Part shown: piece by piece, positions 19,550 through 28,902 of the stretch | Layout: every line of letters starts with the position of its first letter | How positions within the stretch are numbered: the stretch's first letter is position 1 | Assembly: GCF_003408705.1 (NCBI RefSeq) | Contig: NZ_QAYL01000030.1 | Coordinates: 1 to 33,034 of the forward strand | Source of the DNA: Mycobacterium uberis | GTDB taxonomy: Bacteria; Actinomycetota; Actinomycetes; Mycobacteriales; Mycobacteriaceae | DNA: 33,034 nucleotides | Direction: 5' to 3' | The notes under the pieces: generated by a model | Database searches by the model: none | Told to the model about the DNA's origin: nothing | Seen by the model: only the letters and a program-made list of their open reading frames with translations | Translations under genes and position numbers: made by a program

Positions 19550-20377
19550 TTAGCTGACCACGAATTGCTTCAGTTGGGGCTCGTCCGCCAAGCCCCATGC
19601 GGTGACACGGTCAGCGACCACCTGCCGTAATTGCAGCGCTCCAAAAATACCAGCGTCAGCGACGCTCTTCACCTTGTCGACGTAGGCGTCAATGTCGGCA
19701 CCAACCAACTCGAGGTCTGCTGCACGAGCAGCAATCGCGGTGATCGTCTCATCACGAGTGTAGGTGAGACAGTGCGCGACGAGGTTAGCGAAGAATTCCT
19801 CGTGACGCACTTCGTCTTTGGTGATCCGGTCGATGAGGCCAGACAGGATGGGCTCCTCAACCCGCATCGCCAGGTTTCCGCAGAAAACGGCAAAGGACCG
19901 CTCGAGGAGGGCCCTGTACACCAAGGTTTCGACCTGCGTGTACGTGTCGCCACGATAGCCCTTCATCACGTGCTGTACTCGAACATCCTCGTTGGCGACC
20001 GGGTCGACCTCACGGGTTACTACCAGGTATTCGCGCAGTGCGATGGCGTGCAGATGCTCCTCTGCCGTCCACCGGCCTAGCCAACGACCCCACCAATTCT
20101 CGAGAATGAAGTGCTCGACAAGCTCGCGGTGATGACTAGCCAGGTTGTCCTTGAGGATCAACAGGATCTCACAGGCGTCTGTAATGACTCTGGGCAACGT
20201 CGTTTGGGATGGATCCCAGTCACGACCGCCGAGGAAAGCGAAGTTCTCGCCTCGGTCGAACGGAACGTAATCGTGAGCGAACCAGATGTCCTCGGTAGTG
20301 AAGTGTCGAGCCATGTTCATTTCGACCACAGGCTCGAGTTCCAGGGTAAGTGCATTAGCTACAGGCTTCTGCGCCAT
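19550..20377 (-). CDS. desA2: acyl-ACP desaturase-family protein DesA2
   Basis: Member of the soluble acyl-ACP desaturase (ferritin-like diiron) family. M. tuberculosis DesA2 (Rv1094) is reported as essential and linked to mycolic-acid precursor metabolism, though its crystal structure raised doubts about normal diiron chemistry. The protein has 275 residues, equal to Rv1094. Iron-ligand-like motifs are EEHLH at residues 106-110 (a variant of the plant EENRH) and DEVRH at 188-192. The ATG at 20375-20377 (MAQKPVANAL) is chosen; eight further in-frame codons upstream are not conserved with M. tuberculosis as I recall it. The protein is cytosolic. glyA ends 55 bp upstream on the same strand, so a glyA-desA2 transcript is likely. 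The 21-bp hairpin follows about 100 nt after the stop. Confidence 0.94.
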   Translation of the reverse strand: MAQKPVANALTLELEPVVEMNMARHFTTEDIWFAHDYVPFDRGENFAFLGGRDWDPSQTTLPRVITDACEILLILKDNLASHHRELVEHFILENWWGRWLGRWTAEEHLHAIALREYLVVTREVDPVANEDVRVQHVMKGYRGDTYTQVETLVYRALLERSFAVFCGNLAMRVEEPILSGLIDRITKDEVRHEEFFANLVAHCLTYTRDETITAIAARAADLELVGADIDAYVDKVKSVADAGIFGALQLRQVVADRVTAWGLADEPQLKQFVVS

Positions 20378-20432
20378 GCAGTAACTGTAACCCACGTACA
20401 CAGGTTCTGTGAAATCAGACGATGCGTGTCGC

Positions 20433-21713
20433 CTAGCGACCGGCTAGACTCCAACTCTCGAACCCCTCGTAGAGCGGGAAGTCCCTGGCTAGTCGGGTCA
20501 CCCGCTGCCGTAGCGCGGCCACATCGACGCTGCCGCCAGCGACCAACGCCGTCGCGATGACGTCGGCAACCTGGGCGAACTCGACGTCACCGAAGCCGCG
20601 AGTCGCCAACGCAGAGGTCCCAATCCGTAGACCTGAGGTGACCATCGGCGGCCGGGGGTCATTAGGAACCACGTTGCGGTTGACGGTGATGCCGACGTCG
20701 TGCAGCAGGTCTTCGGCTTCCTGGCCGTCGAGCAGGGAGTTGCGTAGGTCGACCAGCACTAGGTGGACGTCAGTGCCGCCGCTGACCACCGACACCCCGG
20801 CCGTGACGACATCAGTGGCGGTGAGCCGATCGGCGAGGATCCGGGCACCGGCCAGTGTGCGCTGCTGCCGGTCGGCGAACTCAGATGTGGCGGCGATCTT
20901 CAGAGCGACTGCCTTGCCCGCGATGACGTGCATCAGCGGTCCGCCCTGCTGCCCGGGGAACACTGCTGAGTTGACGGCTTTGGCATACTCCTGCTTGCCT
21001 AGGATCAGGCCAGAACGACCCCCACCGAGCGTCTTGTGCACGGTCGTGGACACTACATCCGCGTACGGCACTGGGGACGGGTGTAGTCCCGCGGCTACCA
21101 AGCCCGCGAAATGTGCCATGTCGACCCACAGCTTGGCGTTGACCTCGTCGGCAATGGACTGGAACGCCGCAAAGTCGAGAACACGCGGATAGGCCGACCA
21201 GCCGGCAATAAGCACCTTGGGTCGAAATTCAAGCGCCTTGGCGCGCACCGCGTCCATGTCTATAAGATGTGTCGTCGGGTCAACACCGTAGAAGCCGGTT
21301 TCATATAGCTTGCCAGAAAAGTTGAGCCGCATGCCGTGGGTCAGGTGACCGCCATTGGCGAGGTCCAGGCTCAACAGTCGCTCTCCCGATGACATCAGGG
21401 CGTGCAGCACCGCGGCGTTAGCCTGGGCGCCCGAGTGCGGCTGCACGTTTACAAAGTCGGCACCAAACAACGCCTTGGCCCGGTCACGGGCGATGTTCTC
21501 CACGACGTCGACGTGCTCACAGCCGCCATAGTAGCGCCGGCCGGGCAACCCTTCGGCGTACTTGTTGGTCAGCACACTACCTTGAGCCTGCAGAACCGAG
21601 CGCGGTACGAAATTCTCCGAAGCGATCATCTCCAAGGTGTTCCGTTGCCGGCCAAGCTCTTTGTCCAGCAGCTCGGCAATATCCGGGTCGATTTCGACCA
21701 GCGGCGCAGCCAT
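20433..21713 (-). CDS. glyA: serine hydroxymethyltransferase
   Basis: PLP-dependent interconversion of serine and glycine with tetrahydrofolate, supplying one-carbon units. The protein has 426 residues with the ATG at 21711-21713, matching GlyA1 (Rv1093). An upstream in-frame GTG (21762-21764) would add 17 residues without family support. Visible landmarks are [20 protein letters not shown], the [10 protein letters not shown] block, [11 protein letters not shown] with the PLP-contacting Asp and His, and the Schiff-base lysine K227 in [14 protein letters not shown]. The C-terminal [16 protein letters not shown] block is intact. It diverges from coaA with 128 bp between the two ATGs, which therefore carry both promoters; no strong Shine-Dalgarno precedes either. 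Confidence 0.98.
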   Translation of the reverse strand: MAAPLVEIDPDIAELLDKELGRQRNTLEMIASENFVPRSVLQAQGSVLTNKYAEGLPGRRYYGGCEHVDVVENIARDRAKALFGADFVNVQPHSGAQANAAVLHALMSSGERLLSLDLANGGHLTHGMRLNFSGKLYETGFYGVDPTTHLIDMDAVRAKALEFRPKVLIAGWSAYPRVLDFAAFQSIADEVNAKLWVDMAHFAGLVAAGLHPSPVPYADVVSTTVHKTLGGGRSGLILGKQEYAKAVNSAVFPGQQGGPLMHVIAGKAVALKIAATSEFADRQQRTLAGARILADRLTATDVVTAGVSVVSGGTDVHLVLVDLRNSLLDGQEAEDLLHDVGITVNRNVVPNDPRPPMVTSGLRIGTSALATRGFGDVEFAQVADVIATALVAGGSVDVAALRQRVTRLARDFPLYEGFESWSLAGR

Positions 21714-21739
21714 CAGAGAAATGTTGCCAGGAAAAATGA

Positions 21740-22780
<1,041 letters not shown>

Positions 22781-22784
22781 CGTG

Positions 22785-22840
22785 GGAACAAGCCGGGGCC
22801 GGCAACAACTCCGCGGCGGTGCCCCGTACCGGCTGGTTCC
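22785..22840. terminator. imperfect hairpin between convergent coaA and the 110-aa gene
   Basis: GGAACAAGCCGG (22785-22796) pairs with CCGGCTGGTTCC (22829-22840) with a single mismatch, and a GGGGC/GCCCC inner pairing can extend it. It starts 5 nt after the coaA stop and ends 6 nt before the stop of the opposing gene, the expected position for a bidirectional terminator. Confidence 0.55.
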
Positions 22841-22845
22841 AACAA

Positions 22846-23178
22846 TTACGTCCCTAGACGACGCACGCCCAGGTATTGCAGTGCTGCGAACGCCGCAGTG
22901 TAGGCGCCACTAAACAGCACCACAGCGACCCCTATGCTGGTCATCGGCACTGTTTCAGCGGCCACGGTCGTCGCCAGTATGTACCCAATGTCGGCCACAA
23001 CGACACCGATTCCGGCGCACCATAAGTTCGGCAACGCCGTGTGGCTGAACACCACCAGACCGTAGAGCACGAAGAAGGCGCCCATGGCGTCTTCTTTGCC
23101 GGACGTCAGCCCAGTCAGCGACGAAACTTCGTCAGCGGCCAGAACCGGCGATCCCATCAACGTGGCGTTGGCACGCAT
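22846..23178 (-). CDS. small membrane protein, unknown function, 110 aa
   Basis: I do not recognise the family. The ORF has 110 codons and coherent composition, with three probable membrane helices: about residues 33-50 (AFFVLYGLVVFSHTALP), 54-73 (CAGIGVVVADIGYILATTV) and 80-104 (SIGVAVVLFSGAYTAAFAAL). It ends in a short basic tail GVRRLGT. The ATG at 23176-23178 is listed; M32, directly before helix 1, is an alternative giving 79 residues. It is convergent with coaA and followed rightwards by decayed DNA. It has no counterpart in the M. tuberculosis coaA neighbourhood that I can name. That three hydrophobic segments survive in one frame among pseudogenes suggests it is functional. Confidence 0.65.
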   Translation of the reverse strand: MRANATLMGSPVLAADEVSSLTGLTSGKEDAMGAFFVLYGLVVFSHTALPNLWCAGIGVVVADIGYILATTVAAETVPMTSIGVAVVLFSGAYTAAFAALQYLGVRRLGT

Positions 23179-23469
23179 AACTAGGGATAGCAGTCATGTG
23201 ATTACCCCCTCGGGATAGCGGTTTGGGTCGAACAGGTTTGAGAGTGCCGTCGATGCACTGCCAGATCGACCCGTAGCACCGCCATGTACTTCCACCCATG
23301 AAAGGACTAAGCAGTTCATCCGTACTATTTCCGATTCGACCACGTCGAAAAACTTTCGAACGGCCGCAGCCCTGTTGGGCGTGGAAAATCAACGAACACA
23401 CTGCGCCCAAATTTTTGCCGGGCGACACAGGCACCGCCTCTAAACCCCTGACTCAACAGGCGCCTAGTC
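23179..23469. other. decayed DNA, nothing recognised
   Basis: Short antiparallel ORFs only. No motif, repeat or RNA gene was identified. Confidence 0.5.
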
Positions 23470-23640
23470 GGTGCAACGCTGGCCGAATAACACGACGAAT
23501 TGACCGGACCACACCGCTACCTGGTCCTCGACATCTTCAGCAAATCCCGTCTCACCATCGACACTCCGACAGAACAGGAGACATCCAACGGCGCTAACCG
23601 CCTAACCCACGATCCTGAAGAATAACAGGACAACGTCATA
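23470..23640 (+). pseudogene. IS256-type (mutator) transposase C-terminal remnant
   Basis: One frame from about 23470 reads RRLVGATLAE, an in-frame TAA, then HDELTGPHRYLVLDIFSKSR and LTIDTPTEQE. The order RL(V/I)GAxLAE..DEW...RRYL matches the C-terminus I know from IS256-family transposases. The tryptophan of the DEW motif is lost and the stop interrupts the block. Nothing upstream could be aligned confidently, so only the tail of the element is visible. An integrase (rve) reading of YLVLDIFSKS was considered and is weaker. Confidence 0.45.
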
Positions 23641-24000
23641 CACCACCCTTGGACTTAACCCTTGAACACGGAACACTGCTGGACCGTGGACATAGCCTCG
23701 TCGGCCTTGTGCCGTTTGTATTTCTGCTCGAGGTCTAGGATCGCCGCAGCATTTTGCACAAGTGGTTATTTGCCACCAACTCACCTGGCTAAGCCCGATT
23801 TTCGATGACCAGATACACGGGAAGCATCTGGTAGGACGCCTGACTACAGGACTCTAGCATGACGCGGGCTGTCCAGCAGCTCTCACGGATCTGCTGGACT
23901 AGGATTAATAGGCTACTCGTCGTTCGACCAATTCCGCATTATTCATCACCTAGCCAGCTGAATTGAGCGTCGACCAGTTGGAGTAGGTCACCGTAGTGGC
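23641..24000. other. decayed DNA containing one hairpin
   Basis: No gene recognised. A minus-strand fragment near 23770-23660 (LVQNAAAILDLEQKYKRHKA) has coding-like composition but no identifiable family. The 9-bp hairpin at 23871-23899 lies inside. Confidence 0.4.
23871..23899. repeat. 9-bp perfect inverted repeat
   Basis: GTCCAGCAG (23871-23879) and CTGCTGGAC (23891-23899) pair perfectly around an 11-nt loop. It sits in decayed DNA and could be a relict terminator. Confidence 0.6.
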
Positions 24001-24920
24001 TCAGCGCCTGGCGGGTACACTTGACAAGACAAATGCGTCCTCGTCGACATCGGCCAAGGGATCAACCGGTCTCAGCGGCACTGCCACCCCGGTGTGCCGT
24101 AGCGTGGCCCAGTTAGTGCGCAGCGAAGGAGACTTGAAGAACGCCAGGCGGTCCAGGATCCCGGCCAACAGATCGGCCAGCATCTACGCTGTTAGCGAGA
24201 TCGCCAGGCTAATGAACAGTAACATCGTCAGCCCGATATGCGTGGCGGGTTCGTTGCGGGTTGCCATCAGGCCGACACAGCCAGCAAACGTACACAGCAT
24301 GTCAGCGCGCAGCGCTTGCCCCCCATCAAAGGCATCCACAGGGGCCACGGTGACACCCAGCTAATAGCACGTCGAAGCCCTTCGACGTGCTATTAGCTGG
24401 GTGTCAGGCCGAGCGGGATAATTAGGATCGCATTGCTTAGCGCGAAAAACAGCGTGACGACGACCAAGCCGAGGCCACTGCGACCAACTAACACCGACTG
24501 GTGGGACACTGCACAGCGACGACCATGGCACCTAGCGTGGATATCGAGATCACCGCACACATCAACCAGTGACCCCAGCCGCAGCGGTCCGTGGACACTG
24601 CCGACCAATAACAGTTCAGTGGTGCGCACCCGAGCGGTTTCAGGCGGCCGGAACAGTTCGACGAGCACTGTGAACTACGCCACGCAGAGGAGAGGCAACC
24701 AGGTAGATCTCGAGCTGGCTAAGCAGCTAGGTGTGCGCAGTACTGACGTTCCGTACCGTGTCGAGCATCACTAACAGCGCGAAACCGCACAGTCCGACCG
24801 CCACCAAACGCGAACACTTACGCGGATCACGAGCCCGCAAATACAACCCGAGCCGCTCGCTGAGCGTGAATACCACCGCCGACAGTACAACCACGCATCC
24901 AGTGTGTTACGTACACGACC
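24001..24920 (-). pseudogene. fragmented multi-span membrane protein, family unknown
   Basis: Minus-strand pieces of what looks like one membrane protein can be read in order. About 24915-24770 gives VVLSAVVFTLSERLGLYL and RLVAVGLCGFALLVMLDTV. 24668-24393 gives TTELLLVGSVHGPLRL and GLVVVTLFFALSNAILIIPLG. After a 26-bp hairpin, about 24290-24001 gives THIGLTMLLFISLAISLTA, an in-frame stop, MLADLLAGILDRLAFF, and a soluble acidic tail ending VLSSVPARR. Multiple stops and frameshifts make it dead. I considered an ESX EccD-like channel because of the repeated hydrophobic segments, but no diagnostic motif supports it. Confidence 0.5.
24351..24406. repeat. perfect 26-bp inverted repeat, 4-nt loop
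   Basis: 24351-24376 is the exact reverse complement of 24381-24406, with loop GCCC. The arm begins TGACACCCAGCTAATAGCAC. It lies within the fragmented membrane-protein corpse, between two of its coding-like pieces. The two base pairs immediately outside do not match, so the repeat has sharp ends. Confidence 0.92.
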
Positions 24921-24935
24921 TGTAGTCGCTGCTTA

Positions 24936-24981
24936 TCGTGCCTGCGATGCCTCATGCTCCATACCTGCGGTGCCTCATGCT
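24936..24981. repeat. 23-bp imperfect tandem duplication at the 3' end of the prenyl synthase gene
   Basis: 24936-24958 and 24959-24981 are near-copies, both ending GATGCCTCATGCT or GGTGCCTCATGCT. A flanking CTGTAGTCGC also occurs twice, at about 24920 and 24980. The synthase stop codon (TGA, 24952-24954 on the minus strand) lies within the outer copy, so the duplication sets the last residues of the protein. Confidence 0.75.
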
Positions 24982-25740
24982 GTAGTCGCGCAGCGCGCGC
25001 AGGAAATCGACCCGTCGGAATGCGGGCCAGTGCGCTTCAGTGAACCACATCTCCGAATACGCGCTCTGCCACAGCAAAAACCCGGATAGGCGTTGCTCCC
25101 CTGAAGTACGAATCACCAGATCGGGGTCAGGTTGGCCAGAGGTGTACAGATTCTCGGAAATACCCTCGACGGTCACGGTCTCGACGAGCTCCTCGGCGGC
25201 GGCGCCGTTGGCAAGTGCCTTACCCAACAACGCGCGTACCGCGCCGACGATCTCGCGGCGACCTCCGTAGCCCACCGCAACATTGACATGAAACGGCGCG
25301 GCACCCGGTGTAGATTCCACCGCACCGCGCAGTCGACGTGCCGGTTCCTCGCCAAGCAGCTCCAAATCGCCGACGGTACGCACACTCCAGCGGTTGGCAG
25401 GTGCGCAGATTTCTTCGACCACGTCGGTAATAATCTCGATCAGTGCGGCGAGCTCATCGGGATCGCGTTGCAAGTTTTCCGTGGATAGCAGGTAGACGGT
25501 GATCATTTCGATGCCGACTTCTTGGCACCACCGCAGCATCTCGGCGATCTTGGCCGCACCCATCCGATAGCCATAACTAACATCGTCGTATCCGGCGTCA
25601 CGGGCCCACCGCCGGTTTCCGTCACACAGCACTGCGATGTGGCGGGGAAGTTGGGATTTTGAAGCAGCTAGACCCTGCCGCAATCGCAGCTCGTAGAGCG
25701 CATATAACGGTTCTTTGAGCCGCGGCGGAATAATCTCCAC
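24952..25740 (-). CDS. short-chain (C15) cis-prenyltransferase, Z-farnesyl diphosphate synthase (Rv1086-like)
   Basis: Cis-prenyltransferase. M. tuberculosis Rv1086 condenses geranyl diphosphate with IPP to form (2Z,6E)-farnesyl diphosphate, which the longer-chain enzyme Rv2361c extends toward decaprenyl phosphate, the carrier for arabinogalactan and peptidoglycan. The protein has 262 residues, the same as Rv1086. The catalytic block VLCDGNRRWARDAGY has D40 and N42. GYRMGAAKIAEMLRWC, TVYLLSTENLQRD, VAVGYGGRREIV and the C-terminal substrate block DLVIRTSGEQRLSGFLLWQ and SEMWFTEAHWPAFRRVDF are intact. The start is GTG at 25738-25740. The upstream gene on the plus strand is a corpse, and the downstream region is decayed. 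Substrate is supplied by IspH. Confidence 0.96.
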   Translation of the reverse strand: MEIIPPRLKEPLYALYELRLRQGLAASKSQLPRHIAVLCDGNRRWARDAGYDDVSYGYRMGAAKIAEMLRWCQEVGIEMITVYLLSTENLQRDPDELAALIEIITDVVEEICAPANRWSVRTVGDLELLGEEPARRLRGAVESTPGAAPFHVNVAVGYGGRREIVGAVRALLGKALANGAAAEELVETVTVEGISENLYTSGQPDPDLVIRTSGEQRLSGFLLWQSAYSEMWFTEAHWPAFRRVDFLRALRDYSMRHRRYGA

Positions 25741-25881
25741 AAGCGTCTACCCTACTGTGATAAGCAGCAAATCCCGGTCCGCATTTCCGACTATGTCATG
25801 TCGAGTCCGTGCTATAAGCATTCTGGGTTCCTGTGATTCACATCAGCCAACGGCAATTCAACACGAGAGCAAGCAGAGGCT

Positions 25882-26630
25882 ATGAGTGGTCAGATCGAGA
25901 CGGCCAGCAACGAGGCGGCTGTTGAATCACCAGGCTCGGAGCCGGCTAATGCCGCTCAGCAGATCGTCGAAAGCGTCACCCACGTTCGGGCCAAACCGCG
26001 CTTTCTAGACTGGATCCACGTGTATTCGGTGATGATCGCTGTCCTTGCGGGGGCCGCACTGGTCGCGGTCTCGTGGGCGGTGGCATCCACCTGCACCGGA
26101 CTGGCCACGTTTGCCTACAACGCGGCTCTGCTGCTGATGTTCGCCGTCAGTGCCACCTAGACACCGCGTCCACTGGAAATCCGCGACCACCCAGAAATGG
26201 ATGCGGCGGGCTGGGCCATTCGATGATCTTCGTGTTCATCACGGGCAGCTACATCCCATTCGCACTGCTGGCCATGCCGCCCAAGGCAAGGCGAATGGTG
26301 CTGTGGACCGTATGGAACAGCGCACTGGCCGAGATCCTGCTGAAGGTGTGTTGGCCATCGGCACCGTGCTAGATGAGGTAGCCGCTGTACTTGTTGCTGG
26401 GTTAAGTGGCGGTGTGGTACATCAGGCACGATCCGACATAACGTCGGAGTGGACGCCATGGTGCTGTTGTTTGCCCGCGGTGCCTTGTACAGCATCGGCG
26501 GCATTCTCCACGGGCTGCACTGGCCCAACCTGTAGCCGACAATGTTTGGCTTCCACAAGTTTTTTTCCACGCCTGCACCCCGATCGCGGCGATCGGCTAC
26601 TACACCGCCATGTGGTTCGTAGTCTTCTGA
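25882..26630 (+). pseudogene. hemolysin III (PAQR-family) membrane protein remnant, Rv1085c-like
   Basis: Corpse of a seven-span hemolysin III/PAQR-type protein. The N-terminal 92 codons are open (start ATG 25882, helix [17 protein letters not shown]). At 26158 GCCACCTAGACACCGC stands where the family codes ATYHR; an extra base creates TAG. The next frame gives [19 protein letters not shown] second extra G near 26216 shifts to [19 protein letters not shown] and [16 protein letters not shown]. Further pieces read [21 protein letters not shown] and FFHACTP-like, then IGYYTAMWFVVF with TGA at 26628-26630. At least four lesions are visible. It is convergent with the Rv1084 corpse. Confidence 0.85.
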
Positions 26631-26641
26631 TCGATCTTCAC

Positions 26642-26705
26642 CAGCCAACGTGAAGCCAGCTTCACGTTGGCTGTCGAGCGTGAAGGGCAACCTCACGTTC
26701 GCGAC
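26642..26705. terminator. tandem hairpins shared by two convergent dead genes
   Basis: 26642-26655 (core AGCCAACGTGAAG) pairs perfectly with 26660-26673 around CCAG, a 14-bp stem. A second, imperfect stem follows (about 26673-26705, GTCGAGCGTGAAGG with CCTCACGTTCGCGAC). The pair begins 11 nt after the hemolysin III stop and ends 6 nt before the stop of the opposing Rv1084 corpse. That is the position of a bidirectional terminator, and it lacks a U-tract as mycobacterial ones usually do. Confidence 0.8.
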
Positions 26706-26710
26706 ACAAA

Positions 26711-28592
26711 TTACCCCAGCGCACCCAGGACCGTCGTGAGTCCGACTGAGCTGGTTACCGACAAGATCGCAGATCTGGCCACAGCTACACGTAAGCGGCA
26801 TCAGAACCATCCACATGGTCCTGTCCAGCCAGTAAGCAGCGCCGACGAGCCCACTTTATCACCAACGACGATCGCGCTGTCGGGCATCAGCCAGCACACG
26901 TCGGTCAGCAGGGGCAACTACGCAGGGTCGCAAGCGACCGCGATCTGCAGTGGTCCACGCACCGCGGATTCGGCCACCGCCAGCTAATACCTGACCAAGC
27001 GCGGCGCGCGCCAACAGCACCGAATGCACGTTCAACGTATTTTCCGCCGCCAGCAAATAACGCTCAGCGCGCAGAATCAGTTGTGCGACATTCAGCAACT
27101 TTTTAGCGATCGACGATGCACCTGACGGGGTCGCCCCATCCTGCGGATCAGCGGTCCACAACTGCTGTTCAGCGTGATCGGCAGTATCGAACCAGCCGCC
27201 AAGGCACTGCAGGCTGGCGAAGTGCCACAACACGGTATCGAACACTTCGTTCACTATCGCCAGCCAGCCCTTATTAAGAAGGACACTAGTATAACTAGCT
27301 AACAGCCGCCTAGTCTATATCACATGGTATCCGAGGATCGCAGCGGCCTCGCCAACCATCCTGTCTAGGCTGGCTCGGCGCAGCTGGCTATCGGCCATCT
27401 ATAAATCCAGCAACACCGTCGCGCAGGACCGCACAGCTCGCCACCAAACGTGGGTTTTCGCAATGCCACACTAGCCTCCATCAAGGCGTTTATCGCCAGG
27501 CCGTTCCAGGCCTCGATAACCTTGTTATCATGTCCAGGTTGAGCGCGGGTAAGCCGGGCAACCGGCAACGCGGCCCGGATCCGTTGCAGTTGTTGCGAAT
27601 CCGGGTCCCCATGCAGCTCCATCACCGACACCCCGTGCTTGAAGGTGTCGGACCCAGCGGCGGCGTGAATATTCCGGCGTTGACCCAGCTCGTTGAGCAG
27701 AAGACAGGCGTTCTGCATGGCAACTAGACGAGCTAACTGGTATCCGGCATGGCGAACCCAGTGCGCGCATACGTGCAAGAGTAGTGCACTGTAATATACA
27801 GTATTCTTTACTACATCAAGGTCTTCTCGAAATATGGCACCACCCAGACGTCGTCGACGCTGTGTCGAGCGAACCCGCCAGCAAATTGGTCATAGATGCC
27901 GTCACGGGCCATCGCTCTTTCTGTACAGGCGACCCTCTCCAACGCAGCCAACAATCCGGTGCGTTCATAGTTGCGCAGCAGCTCCGACGACGGAGACTTG
28001 GGCGCTACGCTGAAACCGCCATGAGCGGTGTCCTGTTCACATCGCACAGTTGCCACAGCGTTGCCGCACAGCGTCGATATCATCGCTGGACCGCCGCCGG
28101 ACAGCCCGGCTATCGAGCGCAACTCGCCGATGATGTAATCGGACACCTCCTTAACCTCACCGCAGCAGTCCCACTAGATGTCAGAAATAGCTGAAGAAGT
28201 TACAAGAAAGTAGCTTTCAGCTAGCAAGTGCCACAGAAAACGGTCGGCCATCGGGCCTCAGAAAACACGTCATCGGCCAGGAACCCTGTCCGGCAAGCAC
28301 GACAGTGTCGTTCATGTAAACCGCGTCGATATCGGGTCTTTCCTCGCGATCAACTCTGACACAGATAAATCCCGCGTTCACCGTGACGGCCATTTCGTCG
28401 TTCTCGAACAATTCATGAGCCATGACATGACCTCAGTTACACACAGCATAGCCAACGAGCAACATAATCGGCACATCACGTGCGGCCGTATCCGTTAGTG
28501 CTCGTGGCGTCCACTGCTGCCAATGCACCGATTTTCCAGCATGCTGGCAGCAAATACGAGCTAACCGCCAGGCCCAGGGTGTTTGTCCGCTA
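26711..28592 (-). pseudogene. thioredoxin-domain (DUF255/YyaL-type) protein remnant, Rv1084-like
   Basis: About 1.9 kb corpse of a roughly 670-residue protein with an N-terminal thioredoxin-like domain and C-terminal alpha/alpha toroid (spermatogenesis-associated protein 20 family). It starts just after the Rv1083-like stop: NTLGLAVSSYLL, HWQQWTPRALTDTAARDVPI, then GYAVCN, TGA, GHVMAHELFEND, so the CxxC (normally CHWCH) is destroyed by a stop near 28434. VDREERPDIDAVYMNDTVVL and GSWPMTCFLRPDGRPF follow. Then come DTAHGGFSVAPKSP, GIYDQFAGGFARHSVDD, VIEAWNGLAINALMEA, GGWFDTADHAEQ and NVHSVLLARAALGQVLAG, ending near ALG-TAA at 26711. Multiple frameshifts separate these pieces. It was presumably co-transcribed with mca and the Rv1083-like gene. 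Confidence 0.88.
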
Positions 28593-28596
28593 CGAA

Positions 28597-28902
28597 TCAG
28601 CCGGGGTCCTTGTCGGGTTCCGGTGGTTGCGCAGATCCGTTGCGACCGGCACTGAGAGGCTCTTCACCAACATCGACACCCAGATAAGTTCCCTCGTCAG
28701 CGGCCTGACCAGGCTCAGGGTGTTCAGGGTCGAACGATGTAGGGACCCTCTTAAGTTGCCGGTTCATCGACTGCAACAGCAATAACGTGGCGACCAACAG
28801 CAGCAAGACAACCAGCAGGCCCATCGGACTCGCCTTGCCAAAATCGGGCCCGTGGTGCTGCGGCGAGCCATCAACAATCACGGCAAGAAAGATATGACTC
28901 AC
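28597..28902 (-). CDS. small single-pass membrane protein (Rv1083-like)
   Basis: The protein has 101 residues, similar to M. tuberculosis Rv1083 (about 88 aa; function unknown). A short N-terminus ([11 protein letters not shown]) leads into one strongly hydrophobic helix ([19 protein letters not shown], residues 28-46). A soluble acidic/proline tail follows ([20 protein letters not shown] and on to EPDKDPG). The GTG start at 28900-28902 overlaps the mca TGA (GTGA) and has GAGG 8 nt upstream, so I prefer it; a GTG at 28879-28881 would give 94 residues. It is translationally coupled to mca and followed within a few bases by the Rv1084 corpse. It has been retained although its downstream partner died, suggesting it works with Mca or independently. 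Confidence 0.78.
   Translation of the reverse strand: MSHIFLAVIVDGSPQHHGPDFGKASPMGLLVVLLLLVATLLLLQSMNRQLKRVPTSFDPEHPEPGQAADEGTYLGVDVGEEPLSAGRNGSAQPPEPDKDPG

Noticed and set aside
24351..24406. Terminal inverted repeats of a small mobile element
   Set aside because: Only 4 nt separate the arms, so there is no room for an element; no target-site duplication is visible outside.
24001..24920. ESX EccD channel pseudogene
   Set aside because: Several hydrophobic segments are compatible, but no diagnostic EccD motif or neighbouring ESX gene was found; left as an unknown membrane protein.
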